Below, piece by piece: positions 1 to 8,152 of a stretch of 13,923 nucleotides of DNA. Below the pieces are notes generated by a model. It worked only from the letters and a program-made list of their open reading frames with translations, was not told the DNA's origin and ran no database searches. The DNA lies in contig CAZQEN010000200.1 in assembly GCA_964591605.1 (NCBI GenBank), forward strand, positions 1 to 13,923, in the 5' to 3' direction. Each line of letters opens with the position of its first letter. Positions within the stretch are counted from its first letter, which is position 1. Both the position numbers and the translations under genes were made by a program. Source of the DNA: CAYLLT01 sp964591605. Lineage in GTDB: Bacteria > Planctomycetota > Phycisphaerae > UBA1845 > PWPN01.

Positions 1-1025
1 TGGCGCTGGGCGGGCCGGTCTGCCTGCTGGTGATCATCCGCGACCTGCCGGGTGGGTTCGACCAGATCCTGCGGACCGGCTGGCAGGCCGCCAAGTTCGG
101 TTTCGGAAGCTGGGAGTGGGGCCTCGCCCAGCGCACCCTGCCCGCGATGGTGCTTGTGGGACTATTCCAGTGGCTGGGAGAACATGTTTACAGCCAGCAC
201 GTCGTGCAGCGTTACCTGGCTGCACGGTCGACCCGGGCCGCCCGGGTCGCGACGGGCATGTTCGCGGCTGTCTCTCTGCCGATCTGGGCGTTCTTTTTTC
301 TGCTGGGCACCTCGCTATGGGTGTACTACCAGGCTCTGCCCGATCCGGCGATCGCAGGGATGGATGCGGAGTCCATTCTGCCGCACTTTGTGCTCACGCG
401 CGTGCCGGCAGGGCTGACCGGGCTGATCATTGCGGGCGTCGTTGCCGCAGCGATGTCCTCTCTGGATTCCAGCCTCAACTCGATGGCCACCATCGCGACG
501 GTGGACATCGTCCGCCGGCACGTGATGCCCGGCCGCTCGGACGCGGTCTACCTGCGGGTCGCGCAGATCCTCTCGTGCGCGGCATCCGGCGTGATGATCG
601 GCGGCGCGCTGGTGTTCAGCCGCATTTCCAAGGAGAGCATGATGGACGTGGGCTTCACGGCGATCTCCATTTTCGCCGGCTGCCTGCTGGGCGTCTTTCT
701 GGTCGGTTTCTTCACTACGCGCGTGCACGACGCCTGCGTTCTGCCGGCGATCGGGGCGGCCCTGGCGCTGGACGCTTATCTGGTGTTGTGCCACTTCGGC
801 CTGACGCCGGTGCCATGGGGCCTGGCCGTCCATACGTACTGGATCGGGATCCTGGTGAACGCGCTGTTCATCGTCCTGGCGTATGTTCTGAGCCTGATCA
901 AACCGCCGCGCCGCATGCCGTCGCCCGAGTTGACGGTGTGGAGAACAGGCCGGTCGCCCTCTGCGGCGCCGGGTTTTGTTCCGCTGGCGGCCAGGTCGTG
1001 CGATACGGAGGTTACCCGCGGATGA
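1..1025 (+). CDS. Sodium:solute symporter (SSS family), 5'-truncated
   Basis: This is the C-terminal part of an inner-membrane Na+-coupled transporter. The reading frame (first full codon at base 3) is already open at base 1, so the gene starts upstream; the GTG at 30 is internal. Family signs are the QRYLAARS segment (about bases 207-232) and the stretch AAMSSLDSSLNSMATI (about 447-495), which resembles the SSS helix that supplies the serines of the Na2 sodium site. About seven hydrophobic helices follow one another, for example around 150-195, 255-330, 405-480, 560-620, 650-715, 730-790 and 830-900, and then a polar tail rich in P and R. The stop overlaps the start of the next gene (ATGA), so the two are probably co-translated. 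The substrate cannot be read from sequence; a sugar, sialic acid or organic acid would fit the context. The family call is firm. Confidence 0.92.
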   Translation, partial: ALGGPVCLLVIIRDLPGGFDQILRTGWQAAKFGFGSWEWGLAQRTLPAMVLVGLFQWLGEHVYSQHVVQRYLAARSTRAARVATGMFAAVSLPIWAFFFLLGTSLWVYYQALPDPAIAGMDAESILPHFVLTRVPAGLTGLIIAGVVAAAMSSLDSSLNSMATIATVDIVRRHVMPGRSDAVYLRVAQILSCAASGVMIGGALVFSRISKESMMDVGFTAISIFAGCLLGVFLVGFFTTRVHDACVLPAIGAALALDAYLVLCHFGLTPVPWGLAVHTYWIGILVNALFIVLAYVLSLIKPPRRMPSPELTVWRTGRSPSAAPGFVPLAARSCDTEVTRG

Positions 1026-2233
1026 TCCAAACCATGCTCCTGGGAACCGTGTGGTGTGCCCTGGCGGCGGGCCCGGCGGATGCCGCCGGCCCGCATCCGC
1101 GGCGACTCATCTACAACATGGATGCCGGGGCGAACTTCTCGCATCCGACCCCGCCCATGAAGCCCGAGGACGTATTCCCATGCGTCGACGAAGTGGCCGA
1201 CAAGGGCGTCACGACCTACTTCATCTGCCCCAATTACGGCATGCCGCTCACCTACCGCACGAAGGTGAGCGAGATGGTCGGAGACGGCCTGAGCGAGGAG
1301 AGGTGGAAGCAACTCCGCGAGATCGCCGCCCTGAAGCCGGGCTCGCTGGAGCGCGGTATTGTAAACCTTCGCGCTCTGGCAGAGGCTGGCCATGACCCGC
1401 TCCGACTGATCATCGAGCGTGCCCGCGCCCGCAAGCTCGAGACCTTCGTCACGTTCCGCATGAACGAGATCCACGATGTCCAGCAGGCCGACAGCCTGCT
1501 GCACACGAAATTCTGGCGCGAGCATCCCGAGTGGCGTGTCGGCAAGATCGGCGATCCGGTTTCCGAGCTATTCGTCGACATCATCGGGGGGACACCCGGC
1601 TACCGCGTGAGTCCCATCGTCGCCACCTGGTTTCCCGGCGCTCTGAACTTCGCGGTGCCCCAGGTCCGCGACCTGGAGATGGCGGAGCTGCGGGAGTGCT
1701 GCGAACGTTTCCCCATTGACGGGCTCGATCTGGATTTTCAGAGGTTTCCGATCTACTTCCCGCAGGACCAGGGCCGCCAGCACATCGAAACGATGACCGC
1801 GTGGGTGCGCGAGATCCGGCAGATGACCCGCGAGGTGGGTTTACGCCGAGGCCGCCCGCTGCTGCTTTCGGCACGCGTGCTGGCCCGGCCGAAACAGAAC
1901 CTGGACATCGGGCTGGACCCGGTGACCTGGGCGCGCGAGCGGCTGCTCGACTTCGTGACCGTCTCGCACTATCTGCGCAACGACTTTCCGCTGCCGGTCG
2001 GCGAGTACAAGAAGCTCATCCCCGACATCCCGGTCTACGCGTCCATCGAAGTGTGCAGGCAGGCTGACGATTATGGGCCCATCGCGCGGCAACTCTGGTC
2101 CGACGGGGCGGACGGCCTGCTCATGTTCAACTTCTTCACCTGGCGCGAGGGCGGGCGCGAACCGCCGTTCCACGTGCTCAAAGAGCTGGCCGCACTCAAC
2201 CGGACCGCCGGGTCCAGCAAGCCGAGTGACTGA
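1022..2233 (+). CDS. Secreted TIM-barrel protein, glycoside-hydrolase-like (GHL10-type), 403 aa
   Basis: The ATG at 1022 overlaps the symporter stop. It is preceded by GGAGG at 1007-1011, ten bases away, so this start is preferred although the frame is open far upstream. Residues 1-21 form a Sec signal peptide with an ADA cleavage site. The mature part begins RRLIYNMDAG and has the alternation of strands and helices of a beta/alpha barrel. The clearest motif is DGLDLDFQRFP at residues 233-243 (D236, D238), which resembles the acidic strand-end motif of GHL10/DUF187-like glycoside hydrolases. Later segments such as DFVTVSHYL and DGLLMFNFF look like barrel strands. From memory, similar proteins are common and mostly uncharacterised in Planctomycetota. 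It is probably periplasmic. Its overlap with a symporter suggests that it releases or binds the imported compound. Catalysis is inferred, not shown. Confidence 0.8.
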   Translation: MIQTMLLGTVWCALAAGPADAAGPHPRRLIYNMDAGANFSHPTPPMKPEDVFPCVDEVADKGVTTYFICPNYGMPLTYRTKVSEMVGDGLSEERWKQLREIAALKPGSLERGIVNLRALAEAGHDPLRLIIERARARKLETFVTFRMNEIHDVQQADSLLHTKFWREHPEWRVGKIGDPVSELFVDIIGGTPGYRVSPIVATWFPGALNFAVPQVRDLEMAELRECCERFPIDGLDLDFQRFPIYFPQDQGRQHIETMTAWVREIRQMTREVGLRRGRPLLLSARVLARPKQNLDIGLDPVTWARERLLDFVTVSHYLRNDFPLPVGEYKKLIPDIPVYASIEVCRQADDYGPIARQLWSDGADGLLMFNFFTWREGGREPPFHVLKELAALNRTAGSSKPSD

Positions 2234-2253
2234 CACAGCCGGCTCCGCCGATC

Positions 2254-2258
2254 GGAGG
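2254..2258 (+). promoter_or_regulatory. Ribosome binding site (GGAGG) that fixes a TTG start
   Basis: GGAGG lies eight bases before the TTG at 2267. It supports that rare start over the in-frame ATG at 2333, which has no comparable Shine-Dalgarno sequence and would remove the basic n-region of the signal peptide. Confidence 0.7.
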
Positions 2259-2266
2259 CAGCGCAG

Positions 2267-4786
2267 TTGGACACGGGTATTCAGAAAAGTCGGCTGGCCG
2301 GGTTTAGGCAGTGCCGTCGCCTTACCACAGGGATGGCTCTCTGGATCGGGCTCGCTGCGATTTCTGCTCCCGTGTCTGGGCAGGGCGAGACGCGACCCGC
2401 GGCGTTCACGCTGCCGCGTCAGAACCTCGAAGCTCCATTCCCTTATCTGCACGGCGGGGCCAGGAGCTGGCCGGTCTGGCAGGGTCAGCCGCCGCCCGGA
2501 GCCTTCGTACAGCTCACCGCCACCAACAAGGGCGAACTCCTGGCGCGCGGTTTTCTACGCCTGGAGTTCGCCGGTCTCGAGGTATCGCTCTCCGAGCACG
2601 GGTTGCTGAGGGTCGTGTCCAGGAGCGACGCGCCTGCGGTCCGCTTTCAGCTCGAGATCGCGGTGCGATTCCCGGACGGCAGATCGATCTCACAGGAGAT
2701 CGAGGTTCGGCCGGCGCCTCCCGGCCGGCCGATCAGTTACATCTCTGACTTCAGTTCCGAGGTCATCCGCCTGCTGGACTCAAATGAGGTCGGCGCCGAT
2801 CTCCAGGTGCCTCCCAAGTCCATCGACCAGTGGTTCCGCCGGCTGCAAGCCCATGGCGTCAGCCGGGTGATTATCTGGCTCTCTCCTTTCCCGTTCATCA
2901 ATGAGCCCGCGAATTATGCCCCGGCCGACTGGGCGCGCTACGAGAGACAAACACGTGCCATTCTGAAGAGTGACGCGCTCGACCGGATACTGAAGCAACA
3001 CGCCGCCGCACACTGGAACTGGGTGCGGCGGTGTCTTGCGCTGCGGCTGCGGAGCGATTTCGGCCGGCTCCTGTCCGACAGTGCCGTGCGGCATGGCATC
3101 GGGCTGACCCTGAGTTTCCGCCCCTTTGAATCCGCAGTCAGCACCTACTGGGAAGTGCCCACCTTCGATTGCGATGGCAGGTTTCTCTGGGGCTTCCTGC
3201 CTTTTGCCTCTCCGGCCATGAACTACCATCCCGAGCGGGTCGGTTTCGCCCACTTCAGGTCCGTTCTGGAAACGATGGGAAAACCGCAGTCCGGCAGGCT
3301 GGGCAGCATCACGCTGAACGCCGGGAACGGCCCGGCATTCGTACGACGTTTCAAGACCCACCGAGACAACGTCAGGATCGTGGCTTCGCACCTGCCGCCT
3401 TTCCAGGAGGATTCTCTCGTCCTGCAACAGGATGCGGCGGGCGAGTTCGTTCTCGTGGAATACGGCAGGATTGCGGACTCCACCGGGGCGCATGACTTCG
3501 TCGTGGAGAACTTCGAACTCGCCCTGAACGCGTCCGGCCGGCCGGTTATTTCCGGCCTTTCGGTGCCTGACGAGTACCGGTTTCTGACGATCTCCAATCC
3601 CCTGGACACTGCGGAGGCGGTGGAACTGAACACCCGCCAGCCCGTGACGCTGCGGGCGGCCCCTGGTCATCGCCTGGGACGCGCCAACGTGTACTGGGCT
3701 CTGGACGACACGCCGGAGCATCGGCGGCTCACGCGGCAGGCGGGGATTCCTGCTGACGGCCAGTGGCACCACGGACGCGAGGCGACGCGCGCGAGTTGGG
3801 AAGCGCTCCGCGAGGCGCCTGCGGAGTTGCCCCTGCGAAACCGCACAGTGGTGATCGATCGCGGCGCGCCCTGGTCGGTCGAACTGCTGGACCTCCAGCA
3901 ACCCGAGGCCCGAGCGCGGGTATTGGCGGAGATCAGGACGGTGCTGGCGTATCCGGCCTTCGACGAGATCTTCATCAATACGCGCTCGCATACGGACCTG
4001 GCCGGAGGGCTTCATTACGCCTATGCTCCGCGCTCCACGGCCACACAGCCGGCGCTGGTGGATGCGGCGTCGGACCCGGCCCAGATCGAGCAGATCACCG
4101 TCGGGCCGGAGCACGAGTGGCAGGGCTCGTGTCAATCACCTTCGTGTTCTTCGCCCTGGCGGTACAGTCTGAATCGTGCCATCGCGGCCGGAGTGCGCAA
4201 GTTGCTCGACGACTTGCTGGAGGCGTTGCCAGCCACGAGAACCCGTGTCGTGGTCCTCCCGCGGGAACCGGCCGTCGAGGCGATTCAAAAAGCGCTCGAG
4301 ACCATGAAGCGCCCCGGCGGCGAGGTCTACGGGCGTGACTATTACTGGTCCATCGTGCCGGTCTGGAACCACCACACCGCGCTGGGCGAGGCCATGGCCA
4401 TGCTCGATCTGACGGGGCTGTCGGCCGAACCGGTTTTCCTGGGGATTCACATCCTCCCCGAGCGCGGTCCGCTCGATGAGTACCTGCGCGATTGCCTGGC
4501 CGACATGAGAGGAAACCGCGGCTCGCGTTTCACCGGCCTGCGCAGCATCTTCTATGAGGCTCACCGCACTTTACAGGACAACGATCCGGCCAGCCGGCAA
4601 AGGCGCGAGGAGATCATCTGTCAGCTTCTCTCTCACCGCGAGGACATTGGTGAAGTGATTCTCTACGAATCCGCGGCCTGGACCTATCGGTTGCCCTTGT
4701 CGGACCTCGATCTCTGCGGCCATGGCTTCCTAGACCGCTGCCAGGAGATTCTGGGAGCAAGCCGATCGCTGTCGCCGGAGGATTGA
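2267..4786 (+). CDS. Large secreted protein of unknown function, possible double barrel, 839 aa
   Basis: It starts at TTG 2267 with a well-placed GGAGG, 33 bases after the preceding stop. Residues 1-39 form a signal peptide: a basic n-region (KSRLAGFRQCRR), a hydrophobic core MALWIGLAAIS, and a likely cut after VSG or SGQ. Residues about 60-155 look like a beta-sandwich. A barrel-like part follows, with strands such as SRVIIWLSPFPF (near residue 200) and GIGLTLSFRPF. A second region contains FDEIFINTRSHTDLAGG (from residue 565) and RTRVVVLPREP. There are two nearby cysteines at 622 and 627. I do not recognise a named family. The resemblance to the upstream 403-aa protein is general (secreted, barrel-like, same operon), not a clear alignment. 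A carbohydrate-related role is a guess from context. Confidence 0.75.
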   Translation: MDTGIQKSRLAGFRQCRRLTTGMALWIGLAAISAPVSGQGETRPAAFTLPRQNLEAPFPYLHGGARSWPVWQGQPPPGAFVQLTATNKGELLARGFLRLEFAGLEVSLSEHGLLRVVSRSDAPAVRFQLEIAVRFPDGRSISQEIEVRPAPPGRPISYISDFSSEVIRLLDSNEVGADLQVPPKSIDQWFRRLQAHGVSRVIIWLSPFPFINEPANYAPADWARYERQTRAILKSDALDRILKQHAAAHWNWVRRCLALRLRSDFGRLLSDSAVRHGIGLTLSFRPFESAVSTYWEVPTFDCDGRFLWGFLPFASPAMNYHPERVGFAHFRSVLETMGKPQSGRLGSITLNAGNGPAFVRRFKTHRDNVRIVASHLPPFQEDSLVLQQDAAGEFVLVEYGRIADSTGAHDFVVENFELALNASGRPVISGLSVPDEYRFLTISNPLDTAEAVELNTRQPVTLRAAPGHRLGRANVYWALDDTPEHRRLTRQAGIPADGQWHHGREATRASWEALREAPAELPLRNRTVVIDRGAPWSVELLDLQQPEARARVLAEIRTVLAYPAFDEIFINTRSHTDLAGGLHYAYAPRSTATQPALVDAASDPAQIEQITVGPEHEWQGSCQSPSCSSPWRYSLNRAIAAGVRKLLDDLLEALPATRTRVVVLPREPAVEAIQKALETMKRPGGEVYGRDYYWSIVPVWNHHTALGEAMAMLDLTGLSAEPVFLGIHILPERGPLDEYLRDCLADMRGNRGSRFTGLRSIFYEAHRTLQDNDPASRQRREEIICQLLSHREDIGEVILYESAAWTYRLPLSDLDLCGHGFLDRCQEILGASRSLSPED

Positions 4787-4841
4787 TCAACTTGTACCGG
4801 GGATACCGGAAGTGTAAGAAACTCCTCGAGCGGATGCTGCC

Positions 4842-6194
4842 ATGAATACCACACGGACTCTCGATGCTCCCCAGACTCAACCCGCAGAGCCCGCCGTGAC
4901 GGGCGTCCAGACGGTCTACGTCGATCGCTACGTGGATGGGCTCCTCGATCCGGCGCGGCCCATGCTCGGACCGGTGTGCGATGGCGGCCACATTGTGGCC
5001 AACACGGCCCCGGGATGCTGGGGGCCGATGATGACGCCGGCGATCCGCGGCGGACACGAGGTCACGCAGCCGGTCGCCGTCGCCGGCGCCCGGGTGGGCG
5101 ACGCAATCGCCGTTCGGATCGGCGAGATCACCGTAACCTCGCTGGCCACGGCGTCGGGCAACGACCGGGTCATGGAAGGCCGCTTCCTGGGCGATCCTTA
5201 TGCCGCGGCCCGGTGTCCGGGGTGCGGTTTGCTTTATCCGCCCTCCATTGTGAAGGGGATCGGGGCATCCGCGATCCGGTGCGCGGCGTGCGGCGCCGAA
5301 GTGGCGCCCTTTCAGTTCACCAACGGATACACGATCGCATTTGACGATCGGCGCTGCGTCGGCGTCACGCTGCATCGCCAGGCGGCGGAGGCCATCGCCC
5401 GCAGTGCGCGGCAGTACGCCGCTGTCCCTGCAAACTCGGTCCAGAACTGCATCCTGACCGTGGCCCCCCATGATCTGGTGGGGCTGGTCGCCCGGCTGAG
5501 GCCCTTCCTCGGCCAGCTCGGAACGACACCGGCGGTCCGGCTCCCGGATTCGCACAATGCGGGCGACTTCGGCGCCTTTCTGGTAGGTGCGCCGCACGAA
5601 TTCGCCTTGCGCGAAGAGGACCTGCAGCACCGGACCGACGGGCACATGGATGTCGATGCCGTTCGTGCCGGGGCGATCCTGATCTGCCCGGTGAAAGTAC
5701 CCGGCGGCGGGATCTACCTGGGCGACATGCATGCCCTGCAGGGCGATGGCGAGATCGCGGGACACACCTGCGACGTGGCCGGCATCGTCACGCTGCAGGT
5801 TCACCTGTTGCAGGGACTGAAGCTCGACGGGCCGCTGCTTTTTCCGGTCTTGGAGGACCTGCCGTACCTGGCGAAGCCGCTCTCGGCCGAGGAACGTCAG
5901 CGTGCGTCGGCCCTCGCCCGCGCGCATGGGCTTGCGAGTCTGGAGGAGAGTGCGCCGATCAGCGTGATCGGCACCGGGCGTGATCTCAACGCGGCAACGG
6001 ACAACGGTCTGCAGCGCGCGGCCGACCTGCTGGAGATGAGCGTGCCGGAGGTGAAGAACCGCGCCACCATCACCGGCGCGATCGAGATCGGGCGGCATCC
6101 CGGCGTGGTTCAGGTGACGTTCCGGGCGCCATTGGAGCGGCTCGAACGGCGCGGCCTGCTGCCGTTTGTGCGCGAGCAGTACGGCGTCGGGTGA
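4842..6194 (+). CDS. Acetamidase/formamidase (FmdA/AmdA) family protein with zinc-ribbon insertion, 450 aa, cytoplasmic
   Basis: This is an FmdA/AmdA-type hydrolase, a family that converts short primary amides to acid plus ammonia. Family hallmarks are DGGHIVANTAPGCWGP near residues 47-62, a TPAIRGGHEVTQPV segment, GDAIAVRI, and the signature MDVDAVRAGAILICPV followed by GDMHALQGDGEIAG. The length fits the long FmdA type. An unusual part is CPGC (C125, C128) followed 18 residues later by CAAC (C147, C150), a likely structural zinc ribbon inserted into the N-terminal half. There is no signal peptide, so the protein should be cytoplasmic. The start at 4842 has only a weak Shine-Dalgarno (GAG at 4828-4830), but no better start is visible. 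It lies 55 bases after the 839-aa gene and is probably the last gene of that operon. The true substrate is unknown; many family members are untested. Confidence 0.92.
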   Translation: MNTTRTLDAPQTQPAEPAVTGVQTVYVDRYVDGLLDPARPMLGPVCDGGHIVANTAPGCWGPMMTPAIRGGHEVTQPVAVAGARVGDAIAVRIGEITVTSLATASGNDRVMEGRFLGDPYAAARCPGCGLLYPPSIVKGIGASAIRCAACGAEVAPFQFTNGYTIAFDDRRCVGVTLHRQAAEAIARSARQYAAVPANSVQNCILTVAPHDLVGLVARLRPFLGQLGTTPAVRLPDSHNAGDFGAFLVGAPHEFALREEDLQHRTDGHMDVDAVRAGAILICPVKVPGGGIYLGDMHALQGDGEIAGHTCDVAGIVTLQVHLLQGLKLDGPLLFPVLEDLPYLAKPLSAEERQRASALARAHGLASLEESAPISVIGTGRDLNAATDNGLQRAADLLEMSVPEVKNRATITGAIEIGRHPGVVQVTFRAPLERLERRGLLPFVREQYGVG

Positions 6195-6221
6195 CGGGAA
6201 CCGTCGGGCCGCTGCGAGTAC

Positions 6222-6239
6222 AGCGCCGGCTCCGGTGCT
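6222..6239 (+). terminator. Weak intrinsic-terminator-like hairpin
   Basis: Starting 28 bases after the amidase stop, a 7-bp stem (AGCGCCG with CGGTGCT, one G-U pair) closes a GCTC loop. Only a short T stretch follows (TTTCC), so termination strength is doubtful. The position at the end of the + strand operon fits. Confidence 0.4.
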
Positions 6240-6281
6240 TTCCGTGGAGAGTGTCTACCCTCCAGTTGCATAATAAGAAGG

Positions 6282-6426
6282 CACCACGGAGACACGGAGG
6301 CACGGAGAACAGAGTTTCTAATATGGAAGGCAGGAACTCGGGAAGCCGCCGCGCGTGCGTTTTCTGTGTTCCCCGGATTGCTGATGAATCCTTCAGTTAT
6401 CTCCGTGTTTCCGTGCCTCCGTGGTG
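6282..6426. repeat. Inverted-repeat element with octamer-built arms
   Basis: The arms at 6282-6308 and 6400-6426 are 27 bases each and complementary at 24 positions. Each arm contains three tandem octamers of the form NCACGGAG or its complement, with period 8. The inner 91 bases hold weaker complementarity, for example GAACAGAG near 6306 against CTGTGTTC near 6364, and no credible gene. The element sits between two convergent genes, 22 bases from the sulfatase stop. From memory, dispersed repeats with this ACCACGGAG...CACGGAG wording recur in environmental bacteria and give spurious small ORFs. It could be a non-autonomous mobile element or a bidirectional terminator. The copy number in this genome is unknown. 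Confidence 0.8.
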
Positions 6427-6448
6427 ATTCCTGATGCAACGTTGGGGT

Positions 6449-7998
6449 CTATCCGAACTGCTGCGGAATGATGCCCTGTGTCGCCTCCGGCGGGATGTAC
6501 AGCCATCGGGCGCCATAAAGATCGCCCTCGGCGTCGAAAATGCGGCCGTCCTTGAGCATGTACTGGTTCGGCGTAGTCGGCTTGACCCCGGAAAAGAACC
6601 GGGGGAGCCGCTCGCGATCGGCGGCCAGTTGCCGATGCACCTCCGCCCAACTGAAATCCTCGAACAACAGCTTCCGCATGGCGCGGCATCGATCCGCGTG
6701 CTCGGGCCGATCGGCGAGGTTCGTTGTCTCCCGGGGGTCCCGGCTCATGTGGAACAGCAATGGGCTGCCCCCTTCGACGTCGACATACTTCCATTCGCGA
6801 TCCCGGACGAGCCGCATCGCGCTGCACGGTTCGTGCTCGGGCGCCCCCATCGCGCCCGGACGCGGACACCGTAGGCACAGTAGAGACTCGGAGCGAAGCG
6901 GCGCGGGCTCGGGGCGCCGGCCGGGTCGGCGAGCAGCGATGTGAGGTCGACCCCGTCCAACCCCGGCGGGATCGGCAGCCCGGCCAGCGCGCACGCGGTC
7001 GGAAAGAGATCCATCAGCGACACCGGCTCGCTGGTACGGGATGGGACCTTGCGGATCCCCGGCCCGCTGATCAGCAGGGGCACGCCGATCGAAGGCTCGA
7101 AATAGACCGTCTTGCCCCAGAGTCCGTGAATCCCCGCCATCTCACCATGATCGCTGGTATAGATCACGAGAGTATTGTCCAGAAGATCCGCTCTCTGCAA
7201 GCTGTCCAGCAGCTCGCCGATGCAATCGTCGACGAAGTCGACGCTGGCGTAGTAGGCCTCACGCCCGCGAACCGACTGCTCCGGCGATGGTTCCAGGAAC
7301 TCCTGAGAGAAGAGCCGGCGGGCGTAGGGATCGAGCCGCTCACGATCGCCCGGGGACAGTTCGATCGGCGGCACTTTGCCGCGGTATTTCCGGATGTAGC
7401 GGCCCGGTGCAGTAAAAGGAGGGTGCGGTCGGTTGTACGAGGCACAGACGAACCACGGCGTTTCGGGATCGGCGTCCTGATGCTCGAGAAGGAAGGCCAG
7501 CGTCTCCCGCGTCACGACCACGTCCTGGATCAGGCTTTCGGGGATCTCGGTCACGCCGGCCGCCTCGGCGCCGCCGTAACCCGGGAACAGGTCGATCGGG
7601 TCGGGCTGGTGCCCCAGGCCGTGCCGGAGGTCGCCATACGGCCGCACCTGAAAGCCCTGCATCTGATCGCGCCCGCCGAAGTGCATCTTCCCGATCAGGC
7701 AGGTGCGATACCCGTTCGCCGCGAAGTGGCCGGGCCAGGTGACGTGCTCGGGGAAGATGATCCAGTGGTTGTTCCACGCCGCACAGCGGTGGGGTTCCTT
7801 GCCGGTGAGAACACACATGCGCGAGGGCGTGCAGCACGGCGACGGACAGATGGCCGTGTCAAACCACACCGACCGTTCGGCCAGCCGGTCGAGGTGCTGC
7901 GTCCGCACCCACGGGTCGCCGGCAAAGCCGGCAATGCGCGGCGCGTGCTGATCGGTCATGATGAGGAGCACGTTCGGTCGTCGGGTGTCTTGTGACAT
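6449..7998 (-). CDS. Sulfatase (formylglycine type), interrupted by one frameshift
   Basis: This is a type I sulfatase that would hydrolyse sulfate esters. The start ATG at 7998-7996 has GGAG eight bases upstream. The N-terminus RPNVLLIMTDQH carries the metal-binding TDQ (D16, Q17). CTPSR at residues 56-60 is the formylglycine motif, with C56 as the residue to be converted. GKMHFGG lies at 104-110. YTSDHGEMAG at 280-289 gives D283 and H284, followed by HGLWGK ending at K296. The N-terminal frame remains open to 6745 but turns into non-sulfatase sequence after SLYCAYG (residues 371-377). The expected C-terminal region, including RLVRDREWKYVDVEGG and DPRETTNLADRPEH, continues in another frame to a TAG at 6449-6451. 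Adding one base gives 516 aa, normal for the family. No signal peptide is seen. It is transcribed divergently from the PAL-like gene. Either a sequencing error or a recent pseudogene would explain it. Confidence 0.88.
6844..6867 (-). other. Frameshift window in the sulfatase
   Basis: Between the codon for G377 and this point the coding signal moves to a frame one base back, which is equivalent to one missing base. The coding strand has a run of five G at 6848-6844, the likeliest place for an indel; six G would join the frames as ARWGAPEHEP. Both frames are open across the window, so the exact site cannot be fixed. No slippery heptamer typical of programmed -1 frameshifting is visible. Confidence 0.75.
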
Positions 7999-8065
7999 GA
8001 TCGATGCTCCAACCTGTCGATTCCGGCGGAGCGCACGAAGGGTATCCGCTGCGCGAGCGCCGCCG

Positions 8066-8115
8066 CTTGACGCATCCTGACTTGACGATAGGATTGTTTA
8101 TCTCATGAATATACT
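8066..8115 (+). promoter_or_regulatory. Candidate promoter/operator region of the PAL-like operon
   Basis: This is an AT-richer patch in the 154-base divergent gap. CTTGACG occurs twice as a direct repeat, at 8066-8072 and 8081-8087, starting 15 bases apart. TATACT at 8110-8115 resembles a -10 box. The spacing from the second TTGACG to TATACT is 22 bases, too long for an ordinary sigma-70 promoter, so the repeats may instead be a regulator site. This is a weak call. Confidence 0.3.
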
Positions 8116-8140
8116 AGCTGTCAAGACGGCAGCGGCTTCG

Positions 8141-8145
8141 GGAGG
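8141..8145 (+). promoter_or_regulatory. Ribosome binding site (GGAGG) for the ATG at 8153
   Basis: GGAGG lies seven bases before the ATG at 8153. The earlier in-frame ATG at 8105 has no such site and overlaps the candidate -10 region, so 8153 is chosen. This start also gives a proper signal peptide. Confidence 0.75.
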
Positions 8146-8152
8146 AACGGGC

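Noticed and set aside
116..1021. Long upstream extension of the 403-aa protein's frame inside the symporter
   Set aside because: The translated sequence is R/G/A-rich with no family pattern, lies entirely within the symporter, and the ATG at 1022 has both an RBS and a signal peptide.
2780..4135. 451-aa minus-strand open frame
   Set aside because: It is antisense to the 839-aa gene, with arginine-rich low-quality composition and no motif. Long antisense frames are expected at this GC content.
4614..6098. 494-aa minus-strand open frame
   Set aside because: It is antisense to the amidase, which has full family motifs; the minus-strand product shows none.
6282..6426. CRISPR array
   Set aside because: The tandem unit is only 8 bases with no spacers, the arms are inverted, and no cas gene is present.
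6191..6427. Small plus-strand open frame of 78 aa (and minus-strand counterparts) over the repeat
   Set aside because: The peptide is just the octamer repeat read in frame (RRHGGTEN type); it has no RBS and no conserved domain.
6844..6870. Programmed -1 frameshifting in the sulfatase
   Set aside because: No X-XXY-YYZ slippery heptamer or downstream pseudoknot is evident; a one-base indel in the G-run is simpler.
6724..7995. 423-aa plus-strand open frame
   Set aside because: It is a shadow of the sulfatase; the sulfatase motifs are on the minus strand.
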